NCBI GenBank assembly: GCA_029776225.1 | Contig: JAKOTR010000031.1 | Coordinates: 124,001-188,000 of the forward strand | Length of the DNA stretch: 64,000 nt | Direction of reading: 5' to 3' | Source of the DNA: Acidobacteriota bacterium | GTDB taxonomy: Bacteria; Acidobacteriota; Terriglobia; Bryobacterales; Bryobacteraceae | Shown: positions 28,847-36,956 of the stretch, one piece after another | Position numbering within the stretch: the stretch's first letter is position 1 | Layout: each line of letters starts with the position of its first letter | Program-made: the position numbers and the translations under genes | Notes under the pieces: model-generated | The model's input: only the letters and a program-made list of their open reading frames with translations | Databases searched by the model: none | What the model was told of the DNA's origin: nothing

Positions 28847-29877
28847 GCCTGCGGGGCCACAATCACTTTTCCGAACTGCTCCTTGTTCTCCAGCCGCTCG
28901 TGCGCGGCGCGGATCTCAGAGAGCGGGTAAACGCGGTCGATTACCGGTTTCAACTGTTTGCGGAACACGAATTTCAGCACCTGGTGCAACTCGCCTAGTG
29001 AGCCCATGAACGAGCCGAGCACCGAATGCTGGCGGTTGAAAAGAAACCTCAGGTCGATCTTGACATCGTAGCCGGTGGTCGCGCCGCAGGTCACCAGCCG
29101 CCCGCCGGAAGCCAGCGATTGCATGCTCTGAGGCCATGTCGCCGCGCCCACGTGTTCGAAGACCACGTCGACCCCGCGCCGGTCCGTAAGTTTCTTCACT
29201 TCGGCTGCGATGTTCTGGCGGTAATGGTCGATCACGGCGTCGGCGCCGAGCTTGCGCGCCATCTCGAGCTTGGCGTCGCCGCCCGCGGTCGCGATGACGC
29301 GGCACTGGAGCAGCTTCGCGATCTGCACCGCCGCGGAACCGACGCCGCTCGATGCGGCCACCACCAGCACATCCTCGCCCGGCTGCAGGTGCGCCCGGCT
29401 GCGCAGCATGTGCCACGCCGTCAGGAAGACAAGGGGAACCGCCGCCGCCTCCTCGAAGCTCAGGTCGTCGGGGATGGGGATGGCGGCGTACTCCGGCGCG
29501 GCCACGAACTCGGCATTGCCGCCCGGCACCCGCAGGCCGAAGATCGTGTATTCAGGGCAGAAATTGTCGCGTCCGGCCGCGCACTCGGGACACTGGCGGC
29601 AGCTCAGCCCGGGGGAAAGCAGGACGCGCTGCCCGGGCCGCACCCGCCGGCAGAGTTCACCCACCGCGGCAACCTCGCCCGCGATGTCGCTGCCCAGAAT
29701 GTGCGGCATGGAGAAAGTCATTCCCGGTATTCCGCCGCGCACCCACAGGTCCAGGTGATTCAACGCGCACGCGCGCACCCGGATCAGCACTTCGTCACCC
29801 TTGATTTGCGGTTCCGGCGCGTCCTCGTAGATCAGGACTTCCGGCCCGCCATGCCGATGAATGCGAGCTGCTTTCAT
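28843..29877 (-). CDS. Zinc-binding medium-chain alcohol dehydrogenase / quinone oxidoreductase
   Basis: 344 residues of the MDR superfamily. Four cysteines at 93, 96, 99 and 107 (GLSCRQCPECAAGRDNFC) make the structural-zinc lobe. The catalytic-zinc cysteine of true alcohol dehydrogenases is replaced in ALNHLDLWVRGG at 38-49, so a QOR-like, zinc-independent catalytic site is more likely. The cofactor loop is SSGVGSAAVQIAKL near 175-188. It reduces quinones or enones with NADPH, by family. It converges on pgl with a 4-base overlap of stop codons; no terminator is visible there. Confidence 0.88.
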   Translation of the reverse strand: MKAARIHRHGGPEVLIYEDAPEPQIKGDEVLIRVRACALNHLDLWVRGGIPGMTFSMPHILGSDIAGEVAAVGELCRRVRPGQRVLLSPGLSCRQCPECAAGRDNFCPEYTIFGLRVPGGNAEFVAAPEYAAIPIPDDLSFEEAAAVPLVFLTAWHMLRSRAHLQPGEDVLVVAASSGVGSAAVQIAKLLQCRVIATAGGDAKLEMARKLGADAVIDHYRQNIAAEVKKLTDRRGVDVVFEHVGAATWPQSMQSLASGGRLVTCGATTGYDVKIDLRFLFNRQHSVLGSFMGSLGELHQVLKFVFRKQLKPVIDRVYPLSEIRAAHERLENKEQFGKVIVAPQA

Positions 29878-29995
29878 ACCCCTTATTCTGCCGTTACGCC
29901 GCGGGCGGCGCTACGGCAGTCACAACCGCGCCGCTTGTCAAAACGGCCGCATTCCTTCGGGTTAGCAAACCGCATGCGCCGGGTTTGCTCACTGC

Positions 29996-30778
29996 ATGCG
30001 TGCTAAAATCAAGAATCAAATGGTGCCAGACCTGACCCTGGCTATCCAGCTGCAGGATCTGGATCGACGTATTACCGCACTGCAGCGCGAGATAGCCTCT
30101 CTTCCGAAACACATCTCAGCAATCGAGAAAACGCTGGAATCACACATCAAGAAACTGGAAGCCGACCGTGCGGCGCTCGCAGCGAACCAGCGCGAGCGCA
30201 AGCAGTTGGAAATCGAAATCCAGGCTCAGGAGCAACGGATATCGAAACTTAAAGACCAGATGCTGCAGGCCAAGACCAACGAGCAGTATTCGAGTTTCAA
30301 GCGGGAAATCGAATACTGCGAGGGGGAGATTCAGAAGTGCGAAGACCGCATTCTTGAGCGCATGTCGGAATCGGAGGTTCTGGAGCAGAACGTCAAGAAG
30401 GCGGAGGCCGCACTGAATGCCGAGAAGCAGCAGGTGCAAGCGGAACAGCAGGCGGCGCGGGAGCGGACTGCCCACAACCAGAAGCAACTGCGGGAACTGC
30501 TGGCCGAGCGCGAGCAGATCGTCGGGCGCATGTCCCCCCAAATCGTCTCGGCCTACGAGCGGCTCCGCAAGACCCGGAAGGGAATTGCCGTCGCAGAGGC
30601 GGTGGACAGCCGCTGTTCGGCCTGCCACCTGGCTCTGCGCCTGCAATTTTTTCAGGACCTCCGCAGGGGCGACCGGGTGATGTTTTGCGAAAGCTGTGGC
30701 CGCATTCTGTACTACACGCCGCCGCCTGAAGCGCTGAACCCCGAAGACCATCCAGTCGGGGCCGGCAGCCACTCGTAA
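29996..30778 (+). CDS. Coiled-coil zinc-ribbon protein (COG1579 type)
   Basis: 260 residues. Residues 15-190 are an almost unbroken charged heptad helix pair, then an RMSPQIVSAYERLRKTRKGIAVA hinge, cited here only as the conserved helix before the ribbon. Two CxxC pairs (CSACH near 207 and CESCG near 231) form a C4 zinc ribbon. This is the DUF164/CdsZ family, found across bacteria and proposed to bind nucleic acid or act as an adaptor. Start could be ATG 29996 or 30020 (MVPDLTLAIQLQDLD), the latter nearer to the family start. The stop codon lies inside a tandem 19-bp repeat. Confidence 0.88.
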   Translation: MRAKIKNQMVPDLTLAIQLQDLDRRITALQREIASLPKHISAIEKTLESHIKKLEADRAALAANQRERKQLEIEIQAQEQRISKLKDQMLQAKTNEQYSSFKREIEYCEGEIQKCEDRILERMSESEVLEQNVKKAEAALNAEKQQVQAEQQAARERTAHNQKQLRELLAEREQIVGRMSPQIVSAYERLRKTRKGIAVAEAVDSRCSACHLALRLQFFQDLRRGDRVMFCESCGRILYYTPPPEALNPEDHPVGAGSHS

Positions 30779-30811
30779 GGGAAGTAATCGCCCGTAAGGG
30801 AAGTAACCGCC
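30774..30811. repeat. Tandem 19-bp direct repeat across a stop codon
   Basis: CGTAAGGGAAGTAATCGCC (30774-30792) is followed at once by CGTAAGGGAAGTAACCGCC (30793-30811), one mismatch in 19. The first copy contains the TAA stop of the zinc-ribbon gene, so the second copy duplicates that stop. Probably a slippage duplication. Confidence 0.9.
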
Positions 30812-31030
30812 AGTGGACGGCCCGCTCCGCCCGCGGCGTATACCGGATTCTAGACCCCTATCTGTGTTACGATCCAGATTCCGGAGCTTTTTCCGCCGTC
30901 CTCATCAGGACCCCTCAGCGGCACCTTCGACCGCCGGACAGGGCCGTCCCTGCGGACTGGCTTGAGCTGCGTTTTCCGCGGCGCGGGCTCCGGACATCGG
31001 CGTCGAGTTCGTCATTAGGGAGCATTCACC

Positions 31031-33127
31031 GTGAAAGTTTACGAAGGCAAGGACATTAGGAACGTAGGTTTGGTTGGACATGGTCACAGCGGGAAGACGT
31101 CGCTGACCGCGGCCTTCCTGTACACCACCGGACAGACCAGCCGCCTTACTCGCGTTGATGAAGGGAACACGCTGACCGACTTCGATGACGAGGAAATCCA
31201 GCGCAAGATAACCATTTCCACCGCGATGGCGTTCGTCGAGTGGAAGAAGGCCAAGATCAACCTTTTCGATACCCCTGGCTTCAATATCTTCATCAACGAC
31301 ACCTATGCCGCGCTTTCCGCCGTCGATTCCGCTTTGGTGCTGGTCGATGGAGTGGCGGGCGTCGAAGTCCAGACCGAAAAGGTCTGGGGGTTCGCGGCCA
31401 AATACAATCTGCCCGCAGCCTTCATCATCAACAAACTCGACCGCGAACGCGCCAGCTTCGAGCGGGTGCTCGAGAATATCCACGAGAATTTCGGCCGCAC
31501 CGCGGTTCCCATCCAGCTCCCCATTGGCGTCGAGCGCGATTTCCAGGGCGTGATCGACCTGGTCCACATGAAGGCCTACACCTATGAGCCCGGTGGAGAC
31601 GGGAAGGGCAAGGCGCAAGACATCCCCGCCAACCTGTCTGACGCCGCCCAGAAGGCTCACGAAGCTCTGGTGGAAATGGTCGCCGAGGGCAACGACGCCC
31701 TCATGGAGGAGTTCTTCGACAAGGGAACCCTCACTCCCGAGCAGTTAATGGAAGGCCTCAAACTGGCCGTCCGCGAGCGCAGGCTGTTCCCGGTGATGTG
31801 CGCGGCCGCTCTCCACAATATCGGCTCGGACCTGATTATGGACTTCGTCGTGGACAACTTCGGGGCGCCGGTCGACAGGCCTCCCGTTAAGGGGAAAATG
31901 GGCGAACAGGAAACGGAGCGCCCGATTTCGGATTCCGAACCGGTTTCCGCCTTTGCATTCAAGACCGTTGCGGATCCCTTTGCCGGCCGGATTACTTACT
32001 TCAAGGTAATCTCCGGTGTGCTGAAGAACGACGCCAATTTGGTGAATGCCCGCACCGGAAGCGCCGAACGCCTTTCGCACGTCGGCTGCCCTCTCGGCAA
32101 GACCATCCAGCCGGTCACCGAACTGCACGCCGGCGACATCGGCGCAGTCGCGAAACTGAAGGACACCCTTACCGGCGACACGCTTTGCGAAAAGGGCTCC
32201 GTAATTCAGTTCCCGCCGGTCACCCTGCCCGAGCCCTCGATCGCGTATGCTATCGAGGCCAAGTCCCGCCAGGACGAGGACCGGATGGGCAACGCCATCC
32301 AGCGCATCCTCGAGGAGGACCAGTCGCTCAGGTTCTACCGCGACCCGCAGACCAAGGAGTTCCTGCTGGCCGGGACCGGGCAGCAGCACGTCGAGGTGAT
32401 TGTCAGCCGCCTGCGGAAACGCTACAACGTCGACGTCACGTTGAAAGCTCCCAAGATTCCCTACCGGGAAACGATCCGCGGCACCGCCGACGTTCAGGGC
32501 CGGCACAAGAAGCAGACCGGCGGCCACGGCCAGTTCGGCGATTGCTGGATCAAGATGGAGCCTCTGCCTCGCGGCGCCAAATTCGAGTTCGTTAACGACA
32601 TCTTCGGAGGCGCGATTCCCAAGCAGTACATCCCCGCAGTGGAGAAGGGAATTCTTGAGGCCGCCGAAAAGGGCTACCTCGCGGGCTACCCGGTGGTGGA
32701 TTTCAAGGTTACGCTCTACGACGGTTCCTACCACGAGGTGGACTCCTCCGAACTTTCCTTTAAGCTTGCCGCTCGCAAGGCCTTTAAGGCCGCCATGGAA
32801 CAGGCCAAGCCCGCCTTGCTCGAGCCGGTGATGAATGTTGAGGTCCAGGCCCCCGTAGAGTACGCCGGCGACCTGATGGGCGATCTCAACGGACGCCGCG
32901 GCCGGATCTCTGGCATGGATACCAGGGGCGGAACGCAGATTATCCGCGCCCAGGTCCCCATGGCCGAGATGCTGAACTACCAAAACGACCTGACTTCGAT
33001 GACTCAGGGCCGCGGGTCGTTCACCATGGAGTTCAGTCACTACGACTTTGTCCCGCAGGCGCAGGCGGAAAAGATCATTGCCGCTGCCAAGGCTGCCAAG
33101 GCGGGCGAGGAGGAAGAAGAGGAGTAA
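31031..33127 (+). CDS. Elongation factor G paralogue (EF-G2 type)
   Basis: 698 residues with all EF-G domains in order: G domain, beta-barrel II, domains III, IV (GGHGQFGDCWIKMEP) and V (MTQGRGSFTMEFSHYDFVP). GTG start with AGGGAG about 9 nt upstream. The P-loop is GHGHSGKT at 16-23, not the AHIDAGKT of the housekeeping factor, and the switch II motif is DTPGFN at 80-85, with Phe where the catalytic His normally sits. G4 is NKLD. This is the pattern of the second EF-G family (Thermus EF-G-2, mycobacterial FusA2), whose role is unclear. The tail ends in six Glu. It is not next to rps or tuf genes, which also argues against the main fusA. Confidence 0.9.
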   Translation: MKVYEGKDIRNVGLVGHGHSGKTSLTAAFLYTTGQTSRLTRVDEGNTLTDFDDEEIQRKITISTAMAFVEWKKAKINLFDTPGFNIFINDTYAALSAVDSALVLVDGVAGVEVQTEKVWGFAAKYNLPAAFIINKLDRERASFERVLENIHENFGRTAVPIQLPIGVERDFQGVIDLVHMKAYTYEPGGDGKGKAQDIPANLSDAAQKAHEALVEMVAEGNDALMEEFFDKGTLTPEQLMEGLKLAVRERRLFPVMCAAALHNIGSDLIMDFVVDNFGAPVDRPPVKGKMGEQETERPISDSEPVSAFAFKTVADPFAGRITYFKVISGVLKNDANLVNARTGSAERLSHVGCPLGKTIQPVTELHAGDIGAVAKLKDTLTGDTLCEKGSVIQFPPVTLPEPSIAYAIEAKSRQDEDRMGNAIQRILEEDQSLRFYRDPQTKEFLLAGTGQQHVEVIVSRLRKRYNVDVTLKAPKIPYRETIRGTADVQGRHKKQTGGHGQFGDCWIKMEPLPRGAKFEFVNDIFGGAIPKQYIPAVEKGILEAAEKGYLAGYPVVDFKVTLYDGSYHEVDSSELSFKLAARKAFKAAMEQAKPALLEPVMNVEVQAPVEYAGDLMGDLNGRRGRISGMDTRGGTQIIRAQVPMAEMLNYQNDLTSMTQGRGSFTMEFSHYDFVPQAQAEKIIAAAKAAKAGEEEEEE

Positions 33128-33200
33128 AGGCAGTCTCGGTCTGCCGGTCTTCTCTACCTCTAAAGGGGGCTTCCACCCCTCAAGGGGCGGGGAGTATCGC

Positions 33201-33244
33201 CCACCGCTCCGGGTGGATGCCCTTCACCCAAAGGTTACTTTTTT
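33201..33244 (+). terminator. Weak terminator-like hairpin after the EF-G gene
   Basis: CCACC (33201-33205) can pair with GGTGG (33212-33216), or GGGTG (33211-33215) with CACCC (33225-33229). A T-rich run follows at 33239-33244. Stems are short and the T tract is offset, so the call is tentative. Confidence 0.3.
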
Positions 33245-33254
33245 GTTAACTAGC

Positions 33255-33284
33255 TTGACCCATTGAGGATAAATGGGTTACATT
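33255..33284 (+). promoter_or_regulatory. Promoter candidate with dyad in the spacer, upstream of the transglycosylase
   Basis: TTGACC (33255-33260) and TACATT (33279-33284), 18 bp apart, fit a sigma-70 promoter moderately. The spacer holds a perfect inverted repeat, CCCATT (33259-33264) and AATGGG (33272-33277), separated by 7 nt. A protein bound there would cover the promoter. Confidence 0.45.
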
Positions 33285-33341
33285 CTAGACTTGTCGTTGT
33301 AAGCTCAACCACGGCCGGAACGAAGCGCCGGGATACCGCCA

Positions 33342-34976
33342 ATGAGCTACATTAAACTGTCTTCATTTTGCATCGCAATCCTGGCGCTGCTCCAGCTATC
33401 CACGGGCTGCGCGCCGGCCCGGCCTGAAGCCTTCCACAAGCCGCTCGTGGCGGCTCCTCCCGCGCCTGAACCGCCCAGTATCCCCGAACCGCCCGCTCTC
33501 GAGCCCCGGTCAGTCGTCAAGGACCCTCCCAGTGTCGTGGCGCCGATTATGGAGAGTTCGAGCGCGACCAGGAAAGCGGAGATGCTGGCGCGCGAGGCTG
33601 ACTGGCACTTCCAGGCAGGGCGCCAATTCTACCTGGCAGGCGACCAGGAAAGCGCGCGAAAGGAATTCAACCGGGCCATCGACCTGCTCCTGAACGCTCC
33701 GGACACCCCGGCGTACCGCATGGTGCTCGATGATAAGCTCGACGCTCTGGTCCAGGCGGTTCACCGGATGGATCTGGCCGGACTGGGAGCGGGCGACACC
33801 GGTGAGCCGAGTTTCGAAAAACCGCCGATCGAGGAGATCCCGGAGCTCACTTTCCCCATCGATCCGAAACTCAAGGACAAGGTGCTCGAAGAGGTCCGGG
33901 CGACCGCTTCGCAACTGCCGCTGGAAGTCACCGAGCCCGTTCTGTCCTACATCAACTACTTCTCCACCGAGCGCGGCCGCCGGATGCTGATTGCGGGCAT
34001 GAAGCGGGCTGGCAGGTACAGGGACATGATTCGCCGCATCCTCGACGAAGAGGGTGTCCCGCAAGAGCTGATCTTCCTTGCGCAAGCGGAGTCGGGGTTT
34101 TTGCCCCGCGCGATGTCTCGCAAGAAAGCGGCGGGCATGTGGCAGTTTATCAGTCTTCGGGGCAAGGAATACGGGCTGAAGCAGTCCGCGGATTTCGACG
34201 AAAGGTTCGACTTTGAAAAGGCGACGCGCGCCGCTGCCCGCCACCTCCGCGATCTGTACGAGCGCTACGGCGATTGGTATCTGGCCATGGCGGCCTATAA
34301 CTGCGGGCCGGCCACGGTCGACAGGGCCGTCGAACGCACCGGCTATGCGGACTTTTGGGAACTCCGCCGCCGCACCGTCCTGCCGAAAGAAACGGCCAAC
34401 TATGTGCCGATCATCCTGGCCATGATCATCATGGCGAAAAACCCGCACGAATACGGGCTGGAAGAAGTGGACGCCGACCCTCCTCTGACCTTTGACCTGG
34501 TGGAGATCACCGCGCCGACAGGCCTGCTGCTGGTGGCCGACCTGGCCGAATGCCCGGTGTCGGAGATCCGGGAGTTGAACCCGGCGCTATTGAAGACCGT
34601 TGCGCCGGAGGGATGGCAACTTCGCGTTCCAAAAGGCACCGGGGAGATGGTCCGGAACACGCTGGCCTCCATCCCGGAAGCCATGCGAAAGACATGGCGC
34701 GCCCATCGCGTGGCGGAAAGCGACACTCTTGCTTCCATCGCCCGCCGGTACCGGGTGACCGAGCGTGCGATCCTGGCGGCGAACGAAGCTGCGCTGGACG
34801 AGCTCCAGCCCGGTGACGTGCTTGTCATCCCCACCACGGGGAGTGCGCCACAGCGTGCCCAGACAGTAAAGCGCGCCGCGCCGAAGAAGTCCGCCGCCCC
34901 GCGGGCAGCCTCCGCCAACGGTTCGCGGACGGCGACCGCTTCCGTGAAACGCAAGTCAGCAAGCATCGCCCGTTAA
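33342..34976 (+). CDS. Membrane-bound lytic murein transglycosylase, MltD-like, LysM
   Basis: 544 residues. The lipobox LSTGC (Cys23) after a short hydrophobic stretch marks a lipoprotein, probably in the outer membrane. A Pro-rich linker and a helical repeat-like region precede the SLT domain: catalytic Glu250 (LAQAESGFLP), GMWQF at 265-269 and AYNCGP at 318-323. One LysM domain follows at about 452-497 (HRVAESDTLASIARRYRVTERAI) shown only as its core motif, then a basic Ala/Lys/Ser tail. It cleaves glycan strands of peptidoglycan. MltD of E. coli has the same order with two or more LysM. Confidence 0.93.
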   Translation: MSYIKLSSFCIAILALLQLSTGCAPARPEAFHKPLVAAPPAPEPPSIPEPPALEPRSVVKDPPSVVAPIMESSSATRKAEMLAREADWHFQAGRQFYLAGDQESARKEFNRAIDLLLNAPDTPAYRMVLDDKLDALVQAVHRMDLAGLGAGDTGEPSFEKPPIEEIPELTFPIDPKLKDKVLEEVRATASQLPLEVTEPVLSYINYFSTERGRRMLIAGMKRAGRYRDMIRRILDEEGVPQELIFLAQAESGFLPRAMSRKKAAGMWQFISLRGKEYGLKQSADFDERFDFEKATRAAARHLRDLYERYGDWYLAMAAYNCGPATVDRAVERTGYADFWELRRRTVLPKETANYVPIILAMIIMAKNPHEYGLEEVDADPPLTFDLVEITAPTGLLLVADLAECPVSEIRELNPALLKTVAPEGWQLRVPKGTGEMVRNTLASIPEAMRKTWRAHRVAESDTLASIARRYRVTERAILAANEAALDELQPGDVLVIPTTGSAPQRAQTVKRAAPKKSAAPRAASANGSRTATASVKRKSASIAR

Positions 34977-35045
34977 CCCGCGCGGGGAGCGAGTGAGCCT
35001 CGCCTGAATACCCTCGGCTTTTCTCGACTTTTTTGCCCCCGACAC

Positions 35046-35073
35046 TTGCCTTCTCGTTAAAACGAGTTATTCT
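35046..35073 (+). promoter_or_regulatory. Promoter candidate with palindrome in the spacer, upstream of the histone-like gene
   Basis: TTGCCT (35046-35051) and TATTCT (35068-35073), 16 bp apart. The spacer is filled by CTCGTT (35053-35058), AA, AACGAG (35061-35066), a perfect inverted repeat. The gene's AGGAGG (35095-35100) and ATG (35109) follow at normal distance. Confidence 0.45.
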
Positions 35074-35108
35074 AATTGTTGATTGTGCTCGTACAGGAGG
35101 CGTAAGAA

Positions 35109-35666
35109 ATGTTTGATTCTTTCGAGCTCGCTTTCGACGATGAGCGGGATGACTTTGACGAAGAACACGTAGAGCTGGAATCCGACCTCGAAGAGTACGG
35201 CCCTGAAGAGGAAGAAGAGGAAGAGGAAGAGGAGGAGCTCGCACCGCCTCCCGTTCCCGAGCCAGCCCCTGCAGCCGTACCGGAAGCGCCTGTAGAGCAG
35301 CCCGCGGGTCGCACGCCGCCGAAGAAACCGGCCAAGAGAGCAGCCAAAGCCGCTCCGAAGAAAGCGCCTGCGAAGAAAGCAGCCGTGAAAGCGCCCGCAA
35401 AGAAGGCGGCCAAGAAAGCGACGGCCAAGAAAGCAGCCAAGAAGGCAGCGGCTAAGAAAGCCGCGGCAAAGAAAGCGGCCAAGAAAGCTCCTGCCAAGAA
35501 AGCCGCAGTGAAGAAAGTCGCGGTGAAGAAAGTCGCCAAGAAGGCGCCGTCGAAAAAAGCGGCAAAGAAAGCTCCCGCCAAATCCGCGAAGAAGGTAGCG
35601 AAGAAAGCTCCTGCCAAGAAGGCGCCTGCCAAGAAAAAGGCTGCGAAGAAGGGCGGAAGGAGATAG
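35109..35666 (+). CDS. Histone H1-like Lys/Ala-rich protein with acidic head
   Basis: 185 residues of extreme composition. Residues 1-45 are strongly acidic, ending in a run of about eleven Glu; 46-75 are Pro/Ala-rich; 76-185 consist of AAKKA, APAKK and VKK units with almost no other residue type. The basic half resembles the C-terminal tail of eukaryotic H1 and the bacterial HctB/AlgP/Hc1-like proteins that bind and compact DNA. The acidic head is unusual and could shield the tail or bind another basic protein. AGGAGG sits 8 nt before the ATG. A promoter candidate with a palindrome lies 36-63 nt upstream and a strong hairpin follows the gene. Confidence 0.88.
   Translation: MFDSFELAFDDERDDFDEEHVELESDLEEYGPEEEEEEEEEEELAPPPVPEPAPAAVPEAPVEQPAGRTPPKKPAKRAAKAAPKKAPAKKAAVKAPAKKAAKKATAKKAAKKAAAKKAAAKKAAKKAPAKKAAVKKVAVKKVAKKAPSKKAAKKAPAKSAKKVAKKAPAKKAPAKKKAAKKGGRR
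35330..35660 (+). repeat. Low-complexity lysine/alanine codon repeats inside the histone-like gene
   Basis: Imperfect repeats built from AAGAAAGC and GCCAAGAAAGC-type units encode the KKA motifs. Units vary in phase by whole codons, so contraction or expansion would keep the frame. This should make gene length variable between strains. Confidence 0.8.
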
Positions 35667-35675
35667 ACGTCAGCC

Positions 35676-35733
35676 GGCTTGCCGGGGGAGATGCGCGCGG
35701 CGCAATCTCCCCTGCTGGACCCCGGGGCAAGCC
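35676..35733. terminator. Two-tier hairpin between convergent genes
   Basis: Outer stem GGCTTGCC (35676-35683) with GGCAAGCC (35726-35733), inner stem GGGGAGAT (35685-35692) with ATCTCCCC (35705-35712). It lies between the stop of the histone-like gene (35666) and the stop of the minus-strand small gene (35752), so it probably ends both transcripts. There is no T tract, so termination may be factor-assisted. Confidence 0.55.
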
Positions 35734-35751
35734 GCGGCCACGCCGAGGGGA

Positions 35752-35955
35752 TCAGCCTTCAATCACCGCCCGGCAGCGCTTGTACAGTTCCAGCAGGGCG
35801 TCTGCGTACTCCTCCGCCGACTTGGTCGGCTTGCCCGTGTACCCGGCCGCCGGCGCCCCTTTGCCGTACCCGGTAGTGACAGCCACGAATTTCATCAGTT
35901 CCAGGGCGATCTCCTCTTTGCTCCGCGGCGGCATGGAACGAGCGTTTTCGTCCAT
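35752..35955 (-). CDS. Small conserved-type protein of unknown function
   Basis: 67 residues. It has an Arg/Lys/Glu-rich start, SKEEIALELMKFVAVTTGYGKG in the middle (the GYGKG stretch being the most distinctive part), and a terminal helix EEYADALLELYKRCRAVIEG. Codon use and third-position GC look like real coding sequence, and it has a plausible purine-rich ribosome site (AAAGGAGAG) 9-10 nt before the ATG. I recall similar small proteins in acidobacteria but no function. It is a single gene, divergent from the HipA-like kinase. Confidence 0.65.
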   Translation of the reverse strand: MDENARSMPPRSKEEIALELMKFVAVTTGYGKGAPAAGYTGKPTKSAEEYADALLELYKRCRAVIEG

Positions 35956-36030
35956 AGGGAAGACTCTCCTTTTAAGATTGGATTGCGATGTGGGCGTTTT
36001 CCGCCCGCAACACTAGCGTAGCTTATTCTG

Positions 36031-36876
36031 ATGCCGTTGAACGCTATCCGTTCTCTCCGTAAGATGCGGGGCGGCGCCCAGTCGCATCTCGTTGAAGCGG
36101 ACGACGGCCATTTCTACGTAGTCAAGTTCCGGAATAATCCCCAGCACCGCCGCGTGCTGATCAACGAAGCGATCGGATCGGTTCTTCTTCGCTATTTGCA
36201 GATCTCGGCTCCCGAGGTGTGTGTTGTCTCGGCCAGCGCCGAGTTTCTCCGGAATAACCCGGAGGTGTCGATCCAACTCGGCTCGCGCTCGATTCCGGTC
36301 AATGCGGGCTGGCATTTCGGTTCCCGCTATCCCGGTCACCCCGATACTATCGCCGTTTACGATTTCATTCCCGACGTGCTGCTCCGCCAGGTCGTCAATC
36401 TTCGCGAGTTCCTCGGCGTGCTCGTGTTTGACAAGTGGGCGGGGAACGCCGACGGGCGCCAGGCGGTATTCTTTCGCAGCCGCGTGAATCAGTGGTCTGC
36501 CGGGGGCGCCGTGGCCCGCACAGGGATCGTCGCCTGGATGATCGATCAGGGTTTCCTGTTCAACGGCCCGCATTGGGATTTTCCGGACGCGCCCCTTCAG
36601 GGCCTCTACCATCGCCCTCTCGTATACGAATCGGTCACCTCGCTCGACGATTTTCAGCCCTGGCTCGACCTCGTGGTGAACTTTCCCGTCGAGGTGATTG
36701 ACGAGGCCTATCGCAAGATACCGCTCGAGTGGCTGGAAGGCGAGGAAAATGCCCTCGAAGAGCTGCTCGAAAAATTGCTGCGCCGCCGCTCCCGGGTTCC
36801 GGATCTGCTCGAAGATTGCCGCCTCGCGCGGCCGGGGCTGTTTCCGAACTGGAACCGCAAGCCCGCCCGGCGATAA
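36031..36876 (+). CDS. Orphan HipA-like kinase-domain protein
   Basis: 281 residues, the C-terminal kinase fold of HipA without the usual N-subdomain 1. GGAQSH (14-19) could be the phosphate-binding loop, Lys32 (YVVKF) the ATP-contact lysine and FDKWAGNAD (133-141) the catalytic loop with Asp134 and Asn139. Genuine HipA toxins are preceded by a HipB antitoxin; none is here (the upstream neighbour is the unrelated 67-residue gene on the other strand). HipA-family kinases outside toxin-antitoxin pairs exist in many soil bacteria, with unknown targets. The aminotransferase gene follows 80 nt later in the same direction. Confidence 0.78.
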   Translation: MPLNAIRSLRKMRGGAQSHLVEADDGHFYVVKFRNNPQHRRVLINEAIGSVLLRYLQISAPEVCVVSASAEFLRNNPEVSIQLGSRSIPVNAGWHFGSRYPGHPDTIAVYDFIPDVLLRQVVNLREFLGVLVFDKWAGNADGRQAVFFRSRVNQWSAGGAVARTGIVAWMIDQGFLFNGPHWDFPDAPLQGLYHRPLVYESVTSLDDFQPWLDLVVNFPVEVIDEAYRKIPLEWLEGEENALEELLEKLLRRRSRVPDLLEDCRLARPGLFPNWNRKPARR

Positions 36877-36956
36877 GGTTGAAACAGCAACCCTCCCGGC
36901 GATAACGCGTCGTTCTTATTGGAATTTCGCTAGAATGAGGGAGCAGTACCAAGCCA

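Noticed and set aside
31031-33127. Housekeeping fusA
   Set aside because: P-loop and switch II differ from EF-G1 and no ribosomal or tuf gene is near.
36031-36876. HipBA toxin-antitoxin module
   Set aside because: No antitoxin-like HTH gene on either side; the 67-residue gene upstream is on the other strand and has no HTH.
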